From Rhodanobacter sp. AS-Z3 (lineage in GTDB: Bacteria > Pseudomonadota > Gammaproteobacteria > Xanthomonadales > Rhodanobacteraceae), in NCBI RefSeq assembly GCF_029224025.1, contig NZ_CP119392.1:705001-769000 (forward strand): a stretch of DNA of 64,000 bases, given 5' to 3'. Below are positions 8,390-16,530 of the stretch, in pieces. The position numbers were made by a program, and so were the translations under genes. The notes beneath the pieces were generated by a model. It saw nothing but the letters and a program-made list of their open reading frames with translations, did not search any database and was not told the DNA's origin. Position 1 is the stretch's first letter. Each line of letters begins with the position of its first letter.

Positions 8390-9166
8390 ATGCAAGATGT
8401 ATTGACGCTACAGGCCTTGCTCGCTGTCGTGTGCGGATCACTCGTTGGCTTTTCGCTGGCGCTGATCGGCGGCGGCGGCTCGATCCTAGCGGTGCCGTTG
8501 TTACTGTACGTGGTCGGCGTGCACGACCCGCACCTGGCGATCGGCACCAGTGCACTGGCGGTGTCGTTCAATGCGTTTGCCAACCTGATTCCGCATGCGC
8601 GTGCCGGTCATGTGCGCTGGAAGGTGGCGTTCACCTTTGCCGCCACCGGCGTGCTCGGTGCCTTCGTGGGTTCCAGCATCGGCAAGGCGGTCAACGGCCA
8701 GCACCTGCTGGTGCTGTTCGCGATCCTGATGATGGTAGTCGCCGGTTTCATGTTGCGTGGGCGGCGCGGTGGGGAAGATCGCTACCCGCTGCCGGGGATG
8801 TATCCACGGCTCGGTGCGGTAGGTCTGGGCACCGGCAGCCTCGCCGGATTCTTCGGTATCGGCGGCGGCTTTCTGATCGTGCCCGGGCTGATGTTCGCCA
8901 GCGGCATGGAGATCATCTACGCGATCGGCACCTCGCTGTTCGCGGTTGGCGCGTTCGGCCTTACCGCGGCGGCCAACTACGCGATCTCCGGCCTGATCAA
9001 CTGGCCGGTGGCCGCTGAATTCATCGGCGGTGGCATCGTTGGTGGCTGGCTCGGCGCGATGGGTGCCAGCCGGCTGGCGAAGACGCGCGGCGCGCTCAAC
9101 ATCATCTTTGCGCTGGCGATCATCGCGGTGGCGATCCTGATGCTGGTGAAGAGCCTGCGCGCGTAG
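8390..9166 (+). CDS. TauE/SafE-family sulfite/anion exporter
   Basis: A 258-residue integral membrane protein with the two-repeat TauE/SafE layout. The N-terminal repeat has GFSLALIGGGGSILAVPLL with the conserved glycine-rich turn, and the second repeat has GTGSLAGFFGIGGGFLIVPGL. Around eight hydrophobic helices are predicted by eye. TauE/SafE proteins export sulfite, sulfoacetate or related anions. As the last gene of the sulfide module it most likely removes sulfite made by the persulfide dioxygenase. The ATG at 8390 has only a weak Shine-Dalgarno sequence. Confidence 0.88.
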   Translation: MQDVLTLQALLAVVCGSLVGFSLALIGGGGSILAVPLLLYVVGVHDPHLAIGTSALAVSFNAFANLIPHARAGHVRWKVAFTFAATGVLGAFVGSSIGKAVNGQHLLVLFAILMMVVAGFMLRGRRGGEDRYPLPGMYPRLGAVGLGTGSLAGFFGIGGGFLIVPGLMFASGMEIIYAIGTSLFAVGAFGLTAAANYAISGLINWPVAAEFIGGGIVGGWLGAMGASRLAKTRGALNIIFALAIIAVAILMLVKSLRA

Positions 9167-9236
9167 TGCCGATGTCATGGCGTGACTTCGTCCGGCGCTG
9201 CGGCACAATGCGCGCTGGTCGTGTTGGAACTGCCCG

Positions 9237-10094
9237 ATGATTTTCGTGTTGCTGAGTGTGCTGTGCAGCGTGCTGGTTTCCGTCTTGCTGAAACTGGCGC
9301 GCCGATTCCAGCTGGACGTCGGCCAGGCGATCGCCTGGAACTACGTGGTGGCGAGTGTGCTCACGGCGCTGCTGTTGCAGCCTGCGCCAGCCAGCCTGCG
9401 CGAGCCGGGTGTGCCGTGGCCCGCGCTGGTCGCGCTGGGCCTTCTGTTGCCGACCATCTTCCTGGTGCTGGCCGCTGCCGTTCGGCACGCTGGCATGGTG
9501 CGCAGCGACGCGGCGCAACGGTTGTCGCTGCTGCTCTCGCTGCTGGCGGCATTCGTGCTGTTCGGCGAGCAACTCACCACGCTCAAACTGTGCGGCATTG
9601 CGTTGGGCTTGCTCGCGCTGTTGTGCATGGTCTGGCGCAGCGGGTCTTCATCGACAAAGGACGGTTTGGCTGGCTGGTTGTATCCGTTGCTGGTGTTCGC
9701 CGGCTTCGGCGTCATCGACATCTTGTTCAAGCGCGTGGCGCAAGCCGGCGTGCCGCTGGGTACGTCGCTGCAGGCGATGTTCGCGCTGGCGCTGCTGGTT
9801 GCGTTCGTCATGCAGCTATGCCGACGCCTGCGCGGAACCACCCGTTTCACCGCGCGCAGTGCGGTGGCCGGACTGCTTCTGGGCCTGGCCAACTTCGGCA
9901 ACATCCTGTTCTATCTGCGTGGTCATCGCGCGTTGCCGCAGCATCCGGCACTGGTGTTTGCCAGCATGAATATCGGCGTGGTGGCGCTGGGTGCGGTAGT
10001 CGGCTTGCTGCTGTTCCGCGAGCGCTTGAGTCGGCTCAATCTGGCCGGCGTACTGTTCGCGGCACTGGCCATCGGCGTGCTTGCCTGGCCGTAG
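9237..10094 (+). CDS. EamA/DMT-superfamily transporter
   Basis: A 285-residue, almost wholly hydrophobic protein with about ten membrane helices in two EamA-like halves. It starts MIFVLLSVLCSVLVSVLLK and ends in a hydrophobic helix (LAGVLFAALAIGVLAWP). The first half carries SDAAQRLSLLLSLLAAF and the second repeats this near FASMNIGVVALGAVVG, as in drug/metabolite transporters. No substrate can be assigned. It is 70 bases from the TauE-like gene and 105 bases from the peptidase gene, so operon membership is uncertain. Confidence 0.8.
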   Translation: MIFVLLSVLCSVLVSVLLKLARRFQLDVGQAIAWNYVVASVLTALLLQPAPASLREPGVPWPALVALGLLLPTIFLVLAAAVRHAGMVRSDAAQRLSLLLSLLAAFVLFGEQLTTLKLCGIALGLLALLCMVWRSGSSSTKDGLAGWLYPLLVFAGFGVIDILFKRVAQAGVPLGTSLQAMFALALLVAFVMQLCRRLRGTTRFTARSAVAGLLLGLANFGNILFYLRGHRALPQHPALVFASMNIGVVALGAVVGLLLFRERLSRLNLAGVLFAALAIGVLAWP

Positions 10095-10199
10095 CGCGGC
10101 GGGGTGGGCGGCTTCGCTGTCGACGATGACTTCTGGCCTATGGAGGGCATCGCCCACGCGCCTATGCTGGAGCTTCAACTCGACCACTCAGGACCACCC

Positions 10200-11810
10200 A
10201 TGCGCAAGCTGCCCCTCGTCGTAGCACTCACCGCCGTGCTGCTTAGTTCGGTCGCCGTGGCCGGTACCGACAAGAAAGATGAGAAGGCCGCTGCCGCGAA
10301 ATCCGATGCCGCCGTAATGGTGCAGCCGCAGACCTCGACCAGCGAGGGTTCGGTAACCGTCGAAGGCAAGAAGATCGACTACAAGGCGGTGGCCGGCACA
10401 CTGGTGCTGCATGGCAGTGGCGACAAGGAAGACGAGCCACAGATCAGCATGTTCTACGCCGCCTATTTCAAGAAAGGCGTGAACGCCAGCAAGCGTCCGA
10501 TCACCTTCATCTACAACGGCGGCCCGGGCTCGGCAACGGTGTGGTTGCACATGGGTGCGTTCGGCCCGAAGCGGGTAGTGACCGCCGACGATACGCACAC
10601 GCCGGCAGCGCCCTACCAATTGGTCAACAACGACTACAGCCTGCTGGATGCCTCCGACGTGGTGTTCATCGACGCGCCCGGCGCGGGTTTCAGTCGGCTG
10701 ATCGCCAATGATGCCGATCACGGCAAGCGTGCCGAGCAGATGAAGGAACGCAAGAAGGATGTCTATGGCGTGGACGGAGACGGTCATGCCTTCGCCCAGT
10801 TCATCACCCAGTTCATGTCGCAATACGGCCGCTGGAATTCGCCGAAATATCTGTTCGGCGAAAGCTACGGCACCACACGCTCGGCAGTGGTGGCGAACAT
10901 CCTCGAAAATGAGGACAGCGTCGACTTGAACGGCGTGATCCTGCTGTCGCAGATCCTCAGCTTCGATACCAGCGTTGATGGCCCGGAGTTCAACCCCGGT
11001 ATCGATCTGCCGTACGAGCTTGGCCTGCCGACCTACGCCGCCACCGCGTTCTACCATCACAAGTTGCCGCAACAGCCGGCCGCGCTGGAGCCGTTCCTCA
11101 AGGAAGTCGAGCAGTGCGCGATGGGCGACTACGCGCAGGCGCTGATGCAAGGCTCACGTCTGGGTGCGGCGCAGAAGCAGGCGGTCGCCGAGAAGCTGCA
11201 CCAGTACACCGGCCTGCCGGTGGCGTATCTGCTGAAGGCAAACCTGCGTGTCAGCGGTGGCATGTTCGAGCACGCACTGCAGGCGGATACCGACACCACC
11301 ACCGGCCGACTCGACACCCGCTTCTCCGGCCCGTCAATGGATCCGATGGGCAAGAGTTCCGACTACGATCCGCAGTCCTCGGCGATCAGTTCGGCCTACG
11401 TAGCGGCGTTCAACAATTACGTGCGCACCGAGCTGAAGTTTGGCCAGAACCAGCCCTATCGCCTGTTCGCCGATATCGATCATTGGGATTTTTCGCACAA
11501 GGCGCCGGGCGCGCATGGCGAGGCGCTGCAGTCATCGACCAACGTGATGACCGATCTCGCGGCGGCGATGAAAACCAATCCGAACCTCAAGGTCTACGTC
11601 AACGGTGGCTACTATGATCTGGCCACGCCGTATTTCGCGGCTGACTACGAAGACCACCACCTGCCGATCCCGGCCAGCCTCGACGCGAACATCAGCTACT
11701 CGTGGTATCCGTCCGGGCATATGGTGTATGCGCATGAGCCGTCGTTGAAATTGTTGCATGACAACGTCGCACGGTTCATTGATCAGACTGACAATCTGGG
11801 GGCGCACTGA
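10200..11810 (+). CDS. S10-family serine carboxypeptidase, exported
   Basis: A 536-residue peptidase of family S10. From the ATG at 10200 (AGGA upstream) there is a signal peptide (LPLVVALTAVLLSSVAVA) and a Lys/Ala-rich linker. The oxyanion segment is YNGGPGSATVW, the nucleophile Ser222 lies in FGESYGTTRS, the catalytic Asp in VNGGYYDLATPY and the His in YPSGHMVYAHE. A frame extending upstream to 10104 would remove the signal peptide from the N-terminus and is not preferred. S10 peptidases cleave C-terminal residues at acidic pH; a periplasmic or secreted nutritional role is likely. It appears to be a single-gene unit. Confidence 0.9.
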   Translation: MRKLPLVVALTAVLLSSVAVAGTDKKDEKAAAAKSDAAVMVQPQTSTSEGSVTVEGKKIDYKAVAGTLVLHGSGDKEDEPQISMFYAAYFKKGVNASKRPITFIYNGGPGSATVWLHMGAFGPKRVVTADDTHTPAAPYQLVNNDYSLLDASDVVFIDAPGAGFSRLIANDADHGKRAEQMKERKKDVYGVDGDGHAFAQFITQFMSQYGRWNSPKYLFGESYGTTRSAVVANILENEDSVDLNGVILLSQILSFDTSVDGPEFNPGIDLPYELGLPTYAATAFYHHKLPQQPAALEPFLKEVEQCAMGDYAQALMQGSRLGAAQKQAVAEKLHQYTGLPVAYLLKANLRVSGGMFEHALQADTDTTTGRLDTRFSGPSMDPMGKSSDYDPQSSAISSAYVAAFNNYVRTELKFGQNQPYRLFADIDHWDFSHKAPGAHGEALQSSTNVMTDLAAAMKTNPNLKVYVNGGYYDLATPYFAADYEDHHLPIPASLDANISYSWYPSGHMVYAHEPSLKLLHDNVARFIDQTDNLGAH

Positions 11811-12109
11811 GGCGTTGATCCGCGGGACTGCGAGACGCGAGATAAAGGGTCGGTTCCAATGATCCGAAGGTGGTAAATGAACCTGGCCGAACCTGCCCCC
11901 TTTGTTTTACGACGACCTGCAGCGACTCTGTACCCATCTTCCACAGGAACGCGCCTTGGGCGCCGCCAAGTTCCAGAACATGGTTGAAAGGCCCTGAGTC
12001 GCTCAGTAATGGTGAGGCCTCACGGGCAGCCTGCGTCACAAGCACAAGACGGCTGATGGTCTGACCTAATTGCCTCCGTGCCTCCGTGCGTCCGTCACCC
12101 TTTAGTCTT
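11811..12109. other. Gene-poor 300-base stretch beside the toxin/immunity pair
   Basis: No credible gene is seen. Base composition is more mixed than in the flanking DNA. Near its right end there are three tandem 8-base units (TGCCTCCG, TGCCTCCG, TGCGTCCG; 12071-12094) and a TTTAGTC direct repeat (12101-12113). It looks like the scarred edge of an acquired segment; this is inference. Confidence 0.4.
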
Positions 12110-12673
12110 TTAGTCCCATGGCTTGAAGTCCATGCCACTGATCTTGTTTGAAACGATGCGTTCTTCCAACTCGATCTTGGCCGCATCATTCACGAAGATG
12201 CGTCCGTGTATGGAAGGTTCGACAAAAATCGAGGGTGCGCACGGAACCAGTTGCTCCAGAAAAACCGGCACCTCGACATACGGCCCATCGAACTCGGAGT
12301 GCTCACGGTCAATGCACGACACTACGTTAGTGACGTTGTAGTAGTACTCGGTGTTAGCGTCGACATTGATCTCCAGAAGCTGCCCGAACCGTGCCAGGAA
12401 GTCGCCAAGAACGGTGCGCACCTTTCCGTTGATGACAAGCCCCGTCGCGGTAAACGGGCTGACATCCGCGCGAGCGGGTAGCTTTTTTCGCCCTTCCTTC
12501 GCCAACACCGCAAGCTCGGGACGGGCCTCCCAGTGAAGCAGCTGCCCCGGAACCTTGTTCTCGAATTGAGCCCAGAATGATTCCGACAAATCCGGATCGA
12601 ACTGCATCTCGAGCGAAGGACCGACCATGGCGGCGGTGTTTGTGTGGAAATTGGTGATTTCCCAGACGCTCAT
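12110..12673 (-). CDS. Imm11/DUF1629-like immunity protein, partner of AHH toxin
   Basis: A 187-residue acidic cytosolic-type protein without signal or membrane segments. It begins MSVWEITNFHTNT and ends with a module (SIHGRIFVNDAAKIELEE, then KISGMDFKPWD) resembling the C-terminus of Imm11 (DUF1629) immunity proteins, where a short strand-helix repeat closes the domain. Its ATG overlaps the stop of the AHH toxin gene by four bases (ATGA), the usual toxin-then-immunity order. Assignment to Imm11 is by pattern and context and is moderate; an immunity role is well supported by the gene pairing. Codon use is less GC-biased than in neighbouring genes. Confidence 0.65.
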   Translation of the reverse strand: MSVWEITNFHTNTAAMVGPSLEMQFDPDLSESFWAQFENKVPGQLLHWEARPELAVLAKEGRKKLPARADVSPFTATGLVINGKVRTVLGDFLARFGQLLEINVDANTEYYYNVTNVVSCIDREHSEFDGPYVEVPVFLEQLVPCAPSIFVEPSIHGRIFVNDAAKIELEERIVSNKISGMDFKPWD

Positions 12674-13296
12674 CGTTGATGCTCCCGCAGATACGGAAAG
12701 GTGCCGTTCAATATCTTCCGCTTGATCGACTTCAGTGCTTCCCGACCTACTGCAGTATCAGTTCCGTCGGTCTTTGCGTAGGTATCAAGCCGCCGAAAAA
12801 CAGCCATATGGTAGACGTCGGTATGAACCGGTCGATGCTTGAGCGCATCGGGAATGGAAACCACCACCGAACGTTTGAACGCTGGAAGGTGGACTCCATT
12901 GTCTTTGTCGTTGATTGCGACGCGCCACCGGAAGAGCAACCTTCTGGATGCGTGAGCACCTTGGGCCTTGAACGCCACGATATGGTGAGCCTCGGTTTCA
13001 CCCTCCGGCTTCGGATCGCCGGCAGCTTTCATATTGCTGGCGAGCACCTTGGACGGATCATGACTGGTCGCAAGCTCTACCATTGCCGCCACCAGAAACA
13101 TCCTTTCCGAGAGTTCGGAAATGGTCTCTCCGTTCTCGTAGCGTATGCCCTGCTTCACTTGATTCAGCCACTCCATGTTGCCTACTTTATAGGCCAAGGC
13201 TGGGTTGATCTGGTTCAACGCGACCCGCATGTCGGCCGAATGCGTGCCAAATTTCTTGAATGGATCGCCTTTGTTTGCTGCCACTTCCTTTGTCAT
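12670..13296 (-). CDS. AHH-family nuclease toxin (polymorphic toxin/effector domain)
   Basis: A 208-residue protein. The C-terminal half is an AHH-type nuclease of the HNH/Endo VII superfamily: TEAHHIVAF with Ala103-His104-His105, the substrate/metal loop INDKDNGVHLP (128-138) and a later His cluster HRPVHTDVYHMAVFRRL (154-170). The N-terminal 95 residues have no recognised delivery domain (no PAAR, RHS, VgrG, LXG or signal peptide). The start at 13296 has AAGGA about 12 bases upstream, so it appears to be a complete free-standing gene, although the IS remnant upstream leaves open loss of a longer N-terminus. The downstream overlapping gene is the likely antidote. Confidence 0.78.
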   Translation of the reverse strand: MTKEVAANKGDPFKKFGTHSADMRVALNQINPALAYKVGNMEWLNQVKQGIRYENGETISELSERMFLVAAMVELATSHDPSKVLASNMKAAGDPKPEGETEAHHIVAFKAQGAHASRRLLFRWRVAINDKDNGVHLPAFKRSVVVSIPDALKHRPVHTDVYHMAVFRRLDTYAKTDGTDTAVGREALKSIKRKILNGTFPYLREHQR

Positions 13297-13555
13297 GCCT
13301 CATTCCTTGATTCCATTGGCGCAGGTGATGAAGTTCAATGAACCCATCCTCATCTTTACACTATTGGCGGCAACGCGGACAAATCCCAGGAGCACGGGGC
13401 CAAACTGGGGCAAGGGGAATAGGCAAAGGGGTCGGAGGCTGAGGTTTCCCCAAGAATTTCCTAGTTCCATTAGAAGCTTGTACATCGATCGATGGAACAG
13501 TGCGCCCATGAAGCGGTCTTACCTCACGGGTTACAAAGCCAGAGGCGACCGCCCC
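13297..13555. other. Intergenic stretch between toxin gene and IS remnant
   Basis: No convincing gene is present. A G-rich run (about 13405-13445, including AAAGGGGTCGGAGGC) resembles motifs found beside REP-associated transposases in related bacteria, but no paired hairpin or transposase is visible, so this is only a hint of past mobile-element activity. Confidence 0.3.
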
Positions 13556-13762
13556 ATGCGCGCCACCGAAGTATTGAAGTTGTCTGGGAGAACCACTGCA
13601 AGTACTTCACACGCAGCGCTCTGGTGTGCTGATGCGTGCCGTCGAAGCCACGATCGCCGGTCGTCGTTTGACTCTGATCGAACTAGCCAGCGCGTGGACC
13701 GATGCGCAAGGGGTTCGTGCGCCGCTGAAGGCTTTGGATCGTTTGCTCGGTGATGAGCCTGC
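13556..13762 (+). pseudogene. IS4-family transposase N-terminal remnant, frameshifted
   Basis: The conceptual translation starts MRATEVLKL, then shifts frame near 13620 and continues VLMRAVEATIAGRRLTLIEL and DAQGVRAPLKALDRLLGD, the hallmark N-terminal region of IS4-family transposases. The frame then ends without the DDE catalytic core and abuts the end of the diguanylate cyclase gene. No intact terminal inverted repeats were found. This is a dead fragment marking an old insertion or deletion next to the toxin/immunity pair. Confidence 0.75.
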
Positions 13763-13782
13763 CCCTTTGCTTCCTTGCTTGC

Positions 13783-15174
13783 TCACCGCGCACAGACCTG
13801 ATTTCTCCCTGCCTGTTTCGCGTGGTACATGCGCTTGTCTGCAGCCTCGATGGTGGCTTCATAGGTATCCCCATCGAGACCGTACTGTGCAACGCCCAGA
13901 CTTGCGGTGAAGCGTATGCAGGTGCCTGAAAACGACACCACTTCGTTTTCGGTGATCTGACGTAATCGTTCGGCCACCATCGTGGCGGCTTCGAGTGGTG
14001 TGTCGGTCAGCATGAGGGCAAATTCCTCACCGCCAATGCGCCCCATCAAGTCGCTGGGGCGCAAGATGCTTTTTGCCAAGGTGACAAAGTCCTTGAGTAC
14101 CTGGTCGCCCGCGGCATGGCCATGGCCATCGTTGATCTGCTTGAAAAGATCGAGGTCGATCGTCACAAAAGAGAGTGGCGCCGCACTGCGTTTGACGCGG
14201 GAAATTTCCTCCACGCTCCGAGCCTCGAAGCTGCGACGATTTGCGCAGCCCGTGAGTGCGTCGGTGGTAGCGAGGATTTCGAGTGCTTCGTGTGCGCGTT
14301 GCAGTTCAAGCAACGCGTCATCAGTTCGCGCCTTCTCCGCCCGGACCTGATCAAGCAGTTCCGTCTGACTGTAAACCCGGGCAAATGAGCCTGTCGTCAG
14401 GAACGCATGGATCACTCCATAGCTCAGCGCCGTGAAGCCCGCCGCGAAAATCGCGTGTGCCAGCCACCACATGTGATTCCAGGAAGGTCCCAGCAGGAAA
14501 GCGAAAGAGGATTGTGCAAAGAACACGACCGACAACACGTAAACCATCATCAGTGGCGAACGAATGCGCCGGACGAGGATGATCAAGGCGCAGCTGAGCA
14601 TGATGCCCATGGCTGCTATTTCCATCGCCTGTTGGGCCAACTTCGCCCATGCGGAGAAAGCCAACGGGGCAACCAGGACGTCGATGAGCGCGAACACGCC
14701 AAGCCATGCCCACCAAAAATATCCGGGTCGGGCCTGGAGAGTGGGTGGGGCTTGTTTCCCATAGGCCAACAAGCCGGACAGCAAACAGCCCGCCATCACC
14801 AGACGGGATGCTGGTCCGTACAGGGTAAACAGCATGGGGTGGTCATGCGAGAAGCCCGTGAATAAGCCGTGCACCCCGTAAATAACGGTAAATCCCAAGA
14901 AGCCCAACGTCAGCCATTGGAGAAACGATTCTTTGGTGCGGAGGTAGCAACGGTACGTGACATACGCGATGAATCCGCTCTGCAGCAGCGAAATACCAAT
15001 GGCAATTTCGTGCGCGCCATGATCTTCGAAGCGCAGCGGAGGGATCTGAAAGAAATACAGATAGGCGATCGCGAGGCTAGGGAGCAAACCCACGAACACA
15101 AGGATCAGCACTACGTACCCTTGGGTCAGGGTACGGAGAAACTCTGGGTGATCGGAGTAATTCGAGAACGCCAT
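13783..15174 (-). CDS. Membrane-bound diguanylate cyclase (GGDEF)
   Basis: A protein of about 463 residues with seven or eight N-terminal hydrophobic helices (beginning YVVLILVFVGLLPSL), a linker coiled coil (RAEKARTDDALLELQRAHEAL) and a C-terminal GGDEF domain. The active-site loop is GRIGGEEF, an accepted catalytically competent variant, and TDALTGCANRRSFE marks the domain start. It makes c-di-GMP from two GTP. The ATG at 15174 has AAGG just upstream; in-frame starts at 15216 or 15267 would add a hydrophilic leader. The membrane part is a 7TM-type sensor of unknown ligand. Its 3' end abuts the IS4 remnant. Confidence 0.88.
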   Translation of the reverse strand: MAFSNYSDHPEFLRTLTQGYVVLILVFVGLLPSLAIAYLYFFQIPPLRFEDHGAHEIAIGISLLQSGFIAYVTYRCYLRTKESFLQWLTLGFLGFTVIYGVHGLFTGFSHDHPMLFTLYGPASRLVMAGCLLSGLLAYGKQAPPTLQARPGYFWWAWLGVFALIDVLVAPLAFSAWAKLAQQAMEIAAMGIMLSCALIILVRRIRSPLMMVYVLSVVFFAQSSFAFLLGPSWNHMWWLAHAIFAAGFTALSYGVIHAFLTTGSFARVYSQTELLDQVRAEKARTDDALLELQRAHEALEILATTDALTGCANRRSFEARSVEEISRVKRSAAPLSFVTIDLDLFKQINDGHGHAAGDQVLKDFVTLAKSILRPSDLMGRIGGEEFALMLTDTPLEAATMVAERLRQITENEVVSFSGTCIRFTASLGVAQYGLDGDTYEATIEAADKRMYHAKQAGRNQVCAR

Positions 15175-15356
15175 GGCCTTAGCCTTCTGTTCGTCACCGG
15201 CCTTGGTGTCCAACATACCCGTGGATGCATCCTGCTGTCGACTCTTCGTACAGCGGCAGCACGCCAAAAGAGAGGCACCGGGTCATTCTTGTTGAGTGCT
15301 CCCTGCAGGCCCACGCCAAGCGTCAACACATGGCGGGCGCAGAGTGTCTGTAGCCG

Positions 15357-16454
15357 TCATACGCCCGGCTTGCGCCGACCGGTGCCACTCCGTCCGGACT
15401 GCGCAACATGCCGTGGCGCCGTCGACCCACGCACCACCAGCTCCGGACTGAAACCTTCGTTCGCCAGCTGCGCCGGCTCGCCGTTCGCCTCACGCTGCAG
15501 ATCACCAATCAACCGCTGCGCTGCGTGTCGTGCGATTTCCTCCGTGGCCTGACGCGCCGTAGTAAGTGCAGGCCACGACTGCTTGGAGAACGGGCTGTCT
15601 TCGAAGCCCGCGATCGACAATTCGTACGGCACGTTGATGCCATCGGAGTGGGCGGCAGCGAGTACACCGGCGGCGATTTCGTCGTTGGAGCCGAAGATGG
15701 CAGTGGGGCGATCTTTCAGGGCCAGCAGTTTGCGTGCGCCGCGAAAGCCGTCGTCGAAGGTGTAGTCGCCGGGCAGGATCAGCTTGCGGTCGAGCGGGAT
15801 GCCGTAATCCTTCAGTGCATCCTCGTAGCCCTGGTAGCGCTCGGGGCTGGAGCGATGCTCGTGCCCGCCCCACAGGAAGCCGATGCGTTGATGGCCAAGC
15901 TGGATCAGGTGTTCGGTGATCGCGTAGGCAGCGTCACGGTCGTCGACGTAGATGCACGGCATGCCGTCTTGCGGGTCCTTGCGTGCCGAGATGATGCGGA
16001 TGAATGGCACTTTTGCATCGCTTAGCGCACGCAGCAGTTCCGGTTGCTCGGACATCGGCGGCGCCAGCACCAAGCCGGCCAGCCGCGAGCGCTGCGCCAA
16101 GGTGAGCAACTCGTCGGTCAGCTTGGGCGAGGCGGAATCGCAGGGATGGATCTGCAGGCCGAAGCCGCTGCTGCGGCACACCGACAGCACGCCGCGCTGC
16201 AGGTTGATGATGTAGTGCGCGTTCGGGTTGTCGTAGACCAGTCCGATCGCATAGGCCCGCGTACTGCGCAGGCTGCGTGCGGAGGGATCGGGTTGATAGC
16301 CGAGTGCGTCGATTTCGCGCTGCACCTTCTCGCGCGTGCGCGCGTGTACCGAGGGCTCGTTGTTGATCACCCGCGACACAGTCTTCAGCGATACGCCGGC
16401 CCGTTCCGCAACATCCTTGATGGTGGCACTGCGCACCCGTTGAACCTCATGCAT
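15357..16454 (-). CDS. nagR: LacI-family transcriptional regulator, NagR-like
   Basis: A 365-residue LacI/GalR regulator. The N-terminal helix-turn-helix is ATIKDVAERAGVSLKTVSRV with hinge RSLRSTRAYAIGLVYDNPN, followed by a periplasmic-binding-protein-like sensor domain. The C-terminal 20 residues are basic and low-complexity. It lies next to a sugar MFS transporter, a glucokinase-type kinase, a TonB receptor and a GH20 hexosaminidase, which matches the NagR-controlled N-acetylglucosamine locus of Xanthomonadales. The likely operators are the CG-centred palindromes in 17842-18259. The NagR label rests on context. Confidence 0.82.
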   Translation of the reverse strand: MHEVQRVRSATIKDVAERAGVSLKTVSRVINNEPSVHARTREKVQREIDALGYQPDPSARSLRSTRAYAIGLVYDNPNAHYIINLQRGVLSVCRSSGFGLQIHPCDSASPKLTDELLTLAQRSRLAGLVLAPPMSEQPELLRALSDAKVPFIRIISARKDPQDGMPCIYVDDRDAAYAITEHLIQLGHQRIGFLWGGHEHRSSPERYQGYEDALKDYGIPLDRKLILPGDYTFDDGFRGARKLLALKDRPTAIFGSNDEIAAGVLAAAHSDGINVPYELSIAGFEDSPFSKQSWPALTTARQATEEIARHAAQRLIGDLQREANGEPAQLANEGFSPELVVRGSTAPRHVAQSGRSGTGRRKPGV

Positions 16455-16530
16455 CGTGAATGGTGGCGTCTCGTGCCGGCGACCCGGCGCGGAGCGGCGC
16501 CGGGTTGCGCGGCAGCGTATGCATCCTAGC

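Noticed and set aside
12071..12113. Three tandem 8-base units and a TTTAGTC repeat
   Set aside because: Too short and too few to call a repeat array or CRISPR; no spacers of constant length.
13405..13445. G-rich AAAGGGGTCGGAGGC motif reminiscent of REP-associated transposase surroundings
   Set aside because: No partner hairpin, no RAYT transposase gene; a genome-wide copy count would be needed.
13300..13509. A 69-codon leftward frame upstream of the toxin gene
   Set aside because: No coding character, and it would not extend the toxin in frame.
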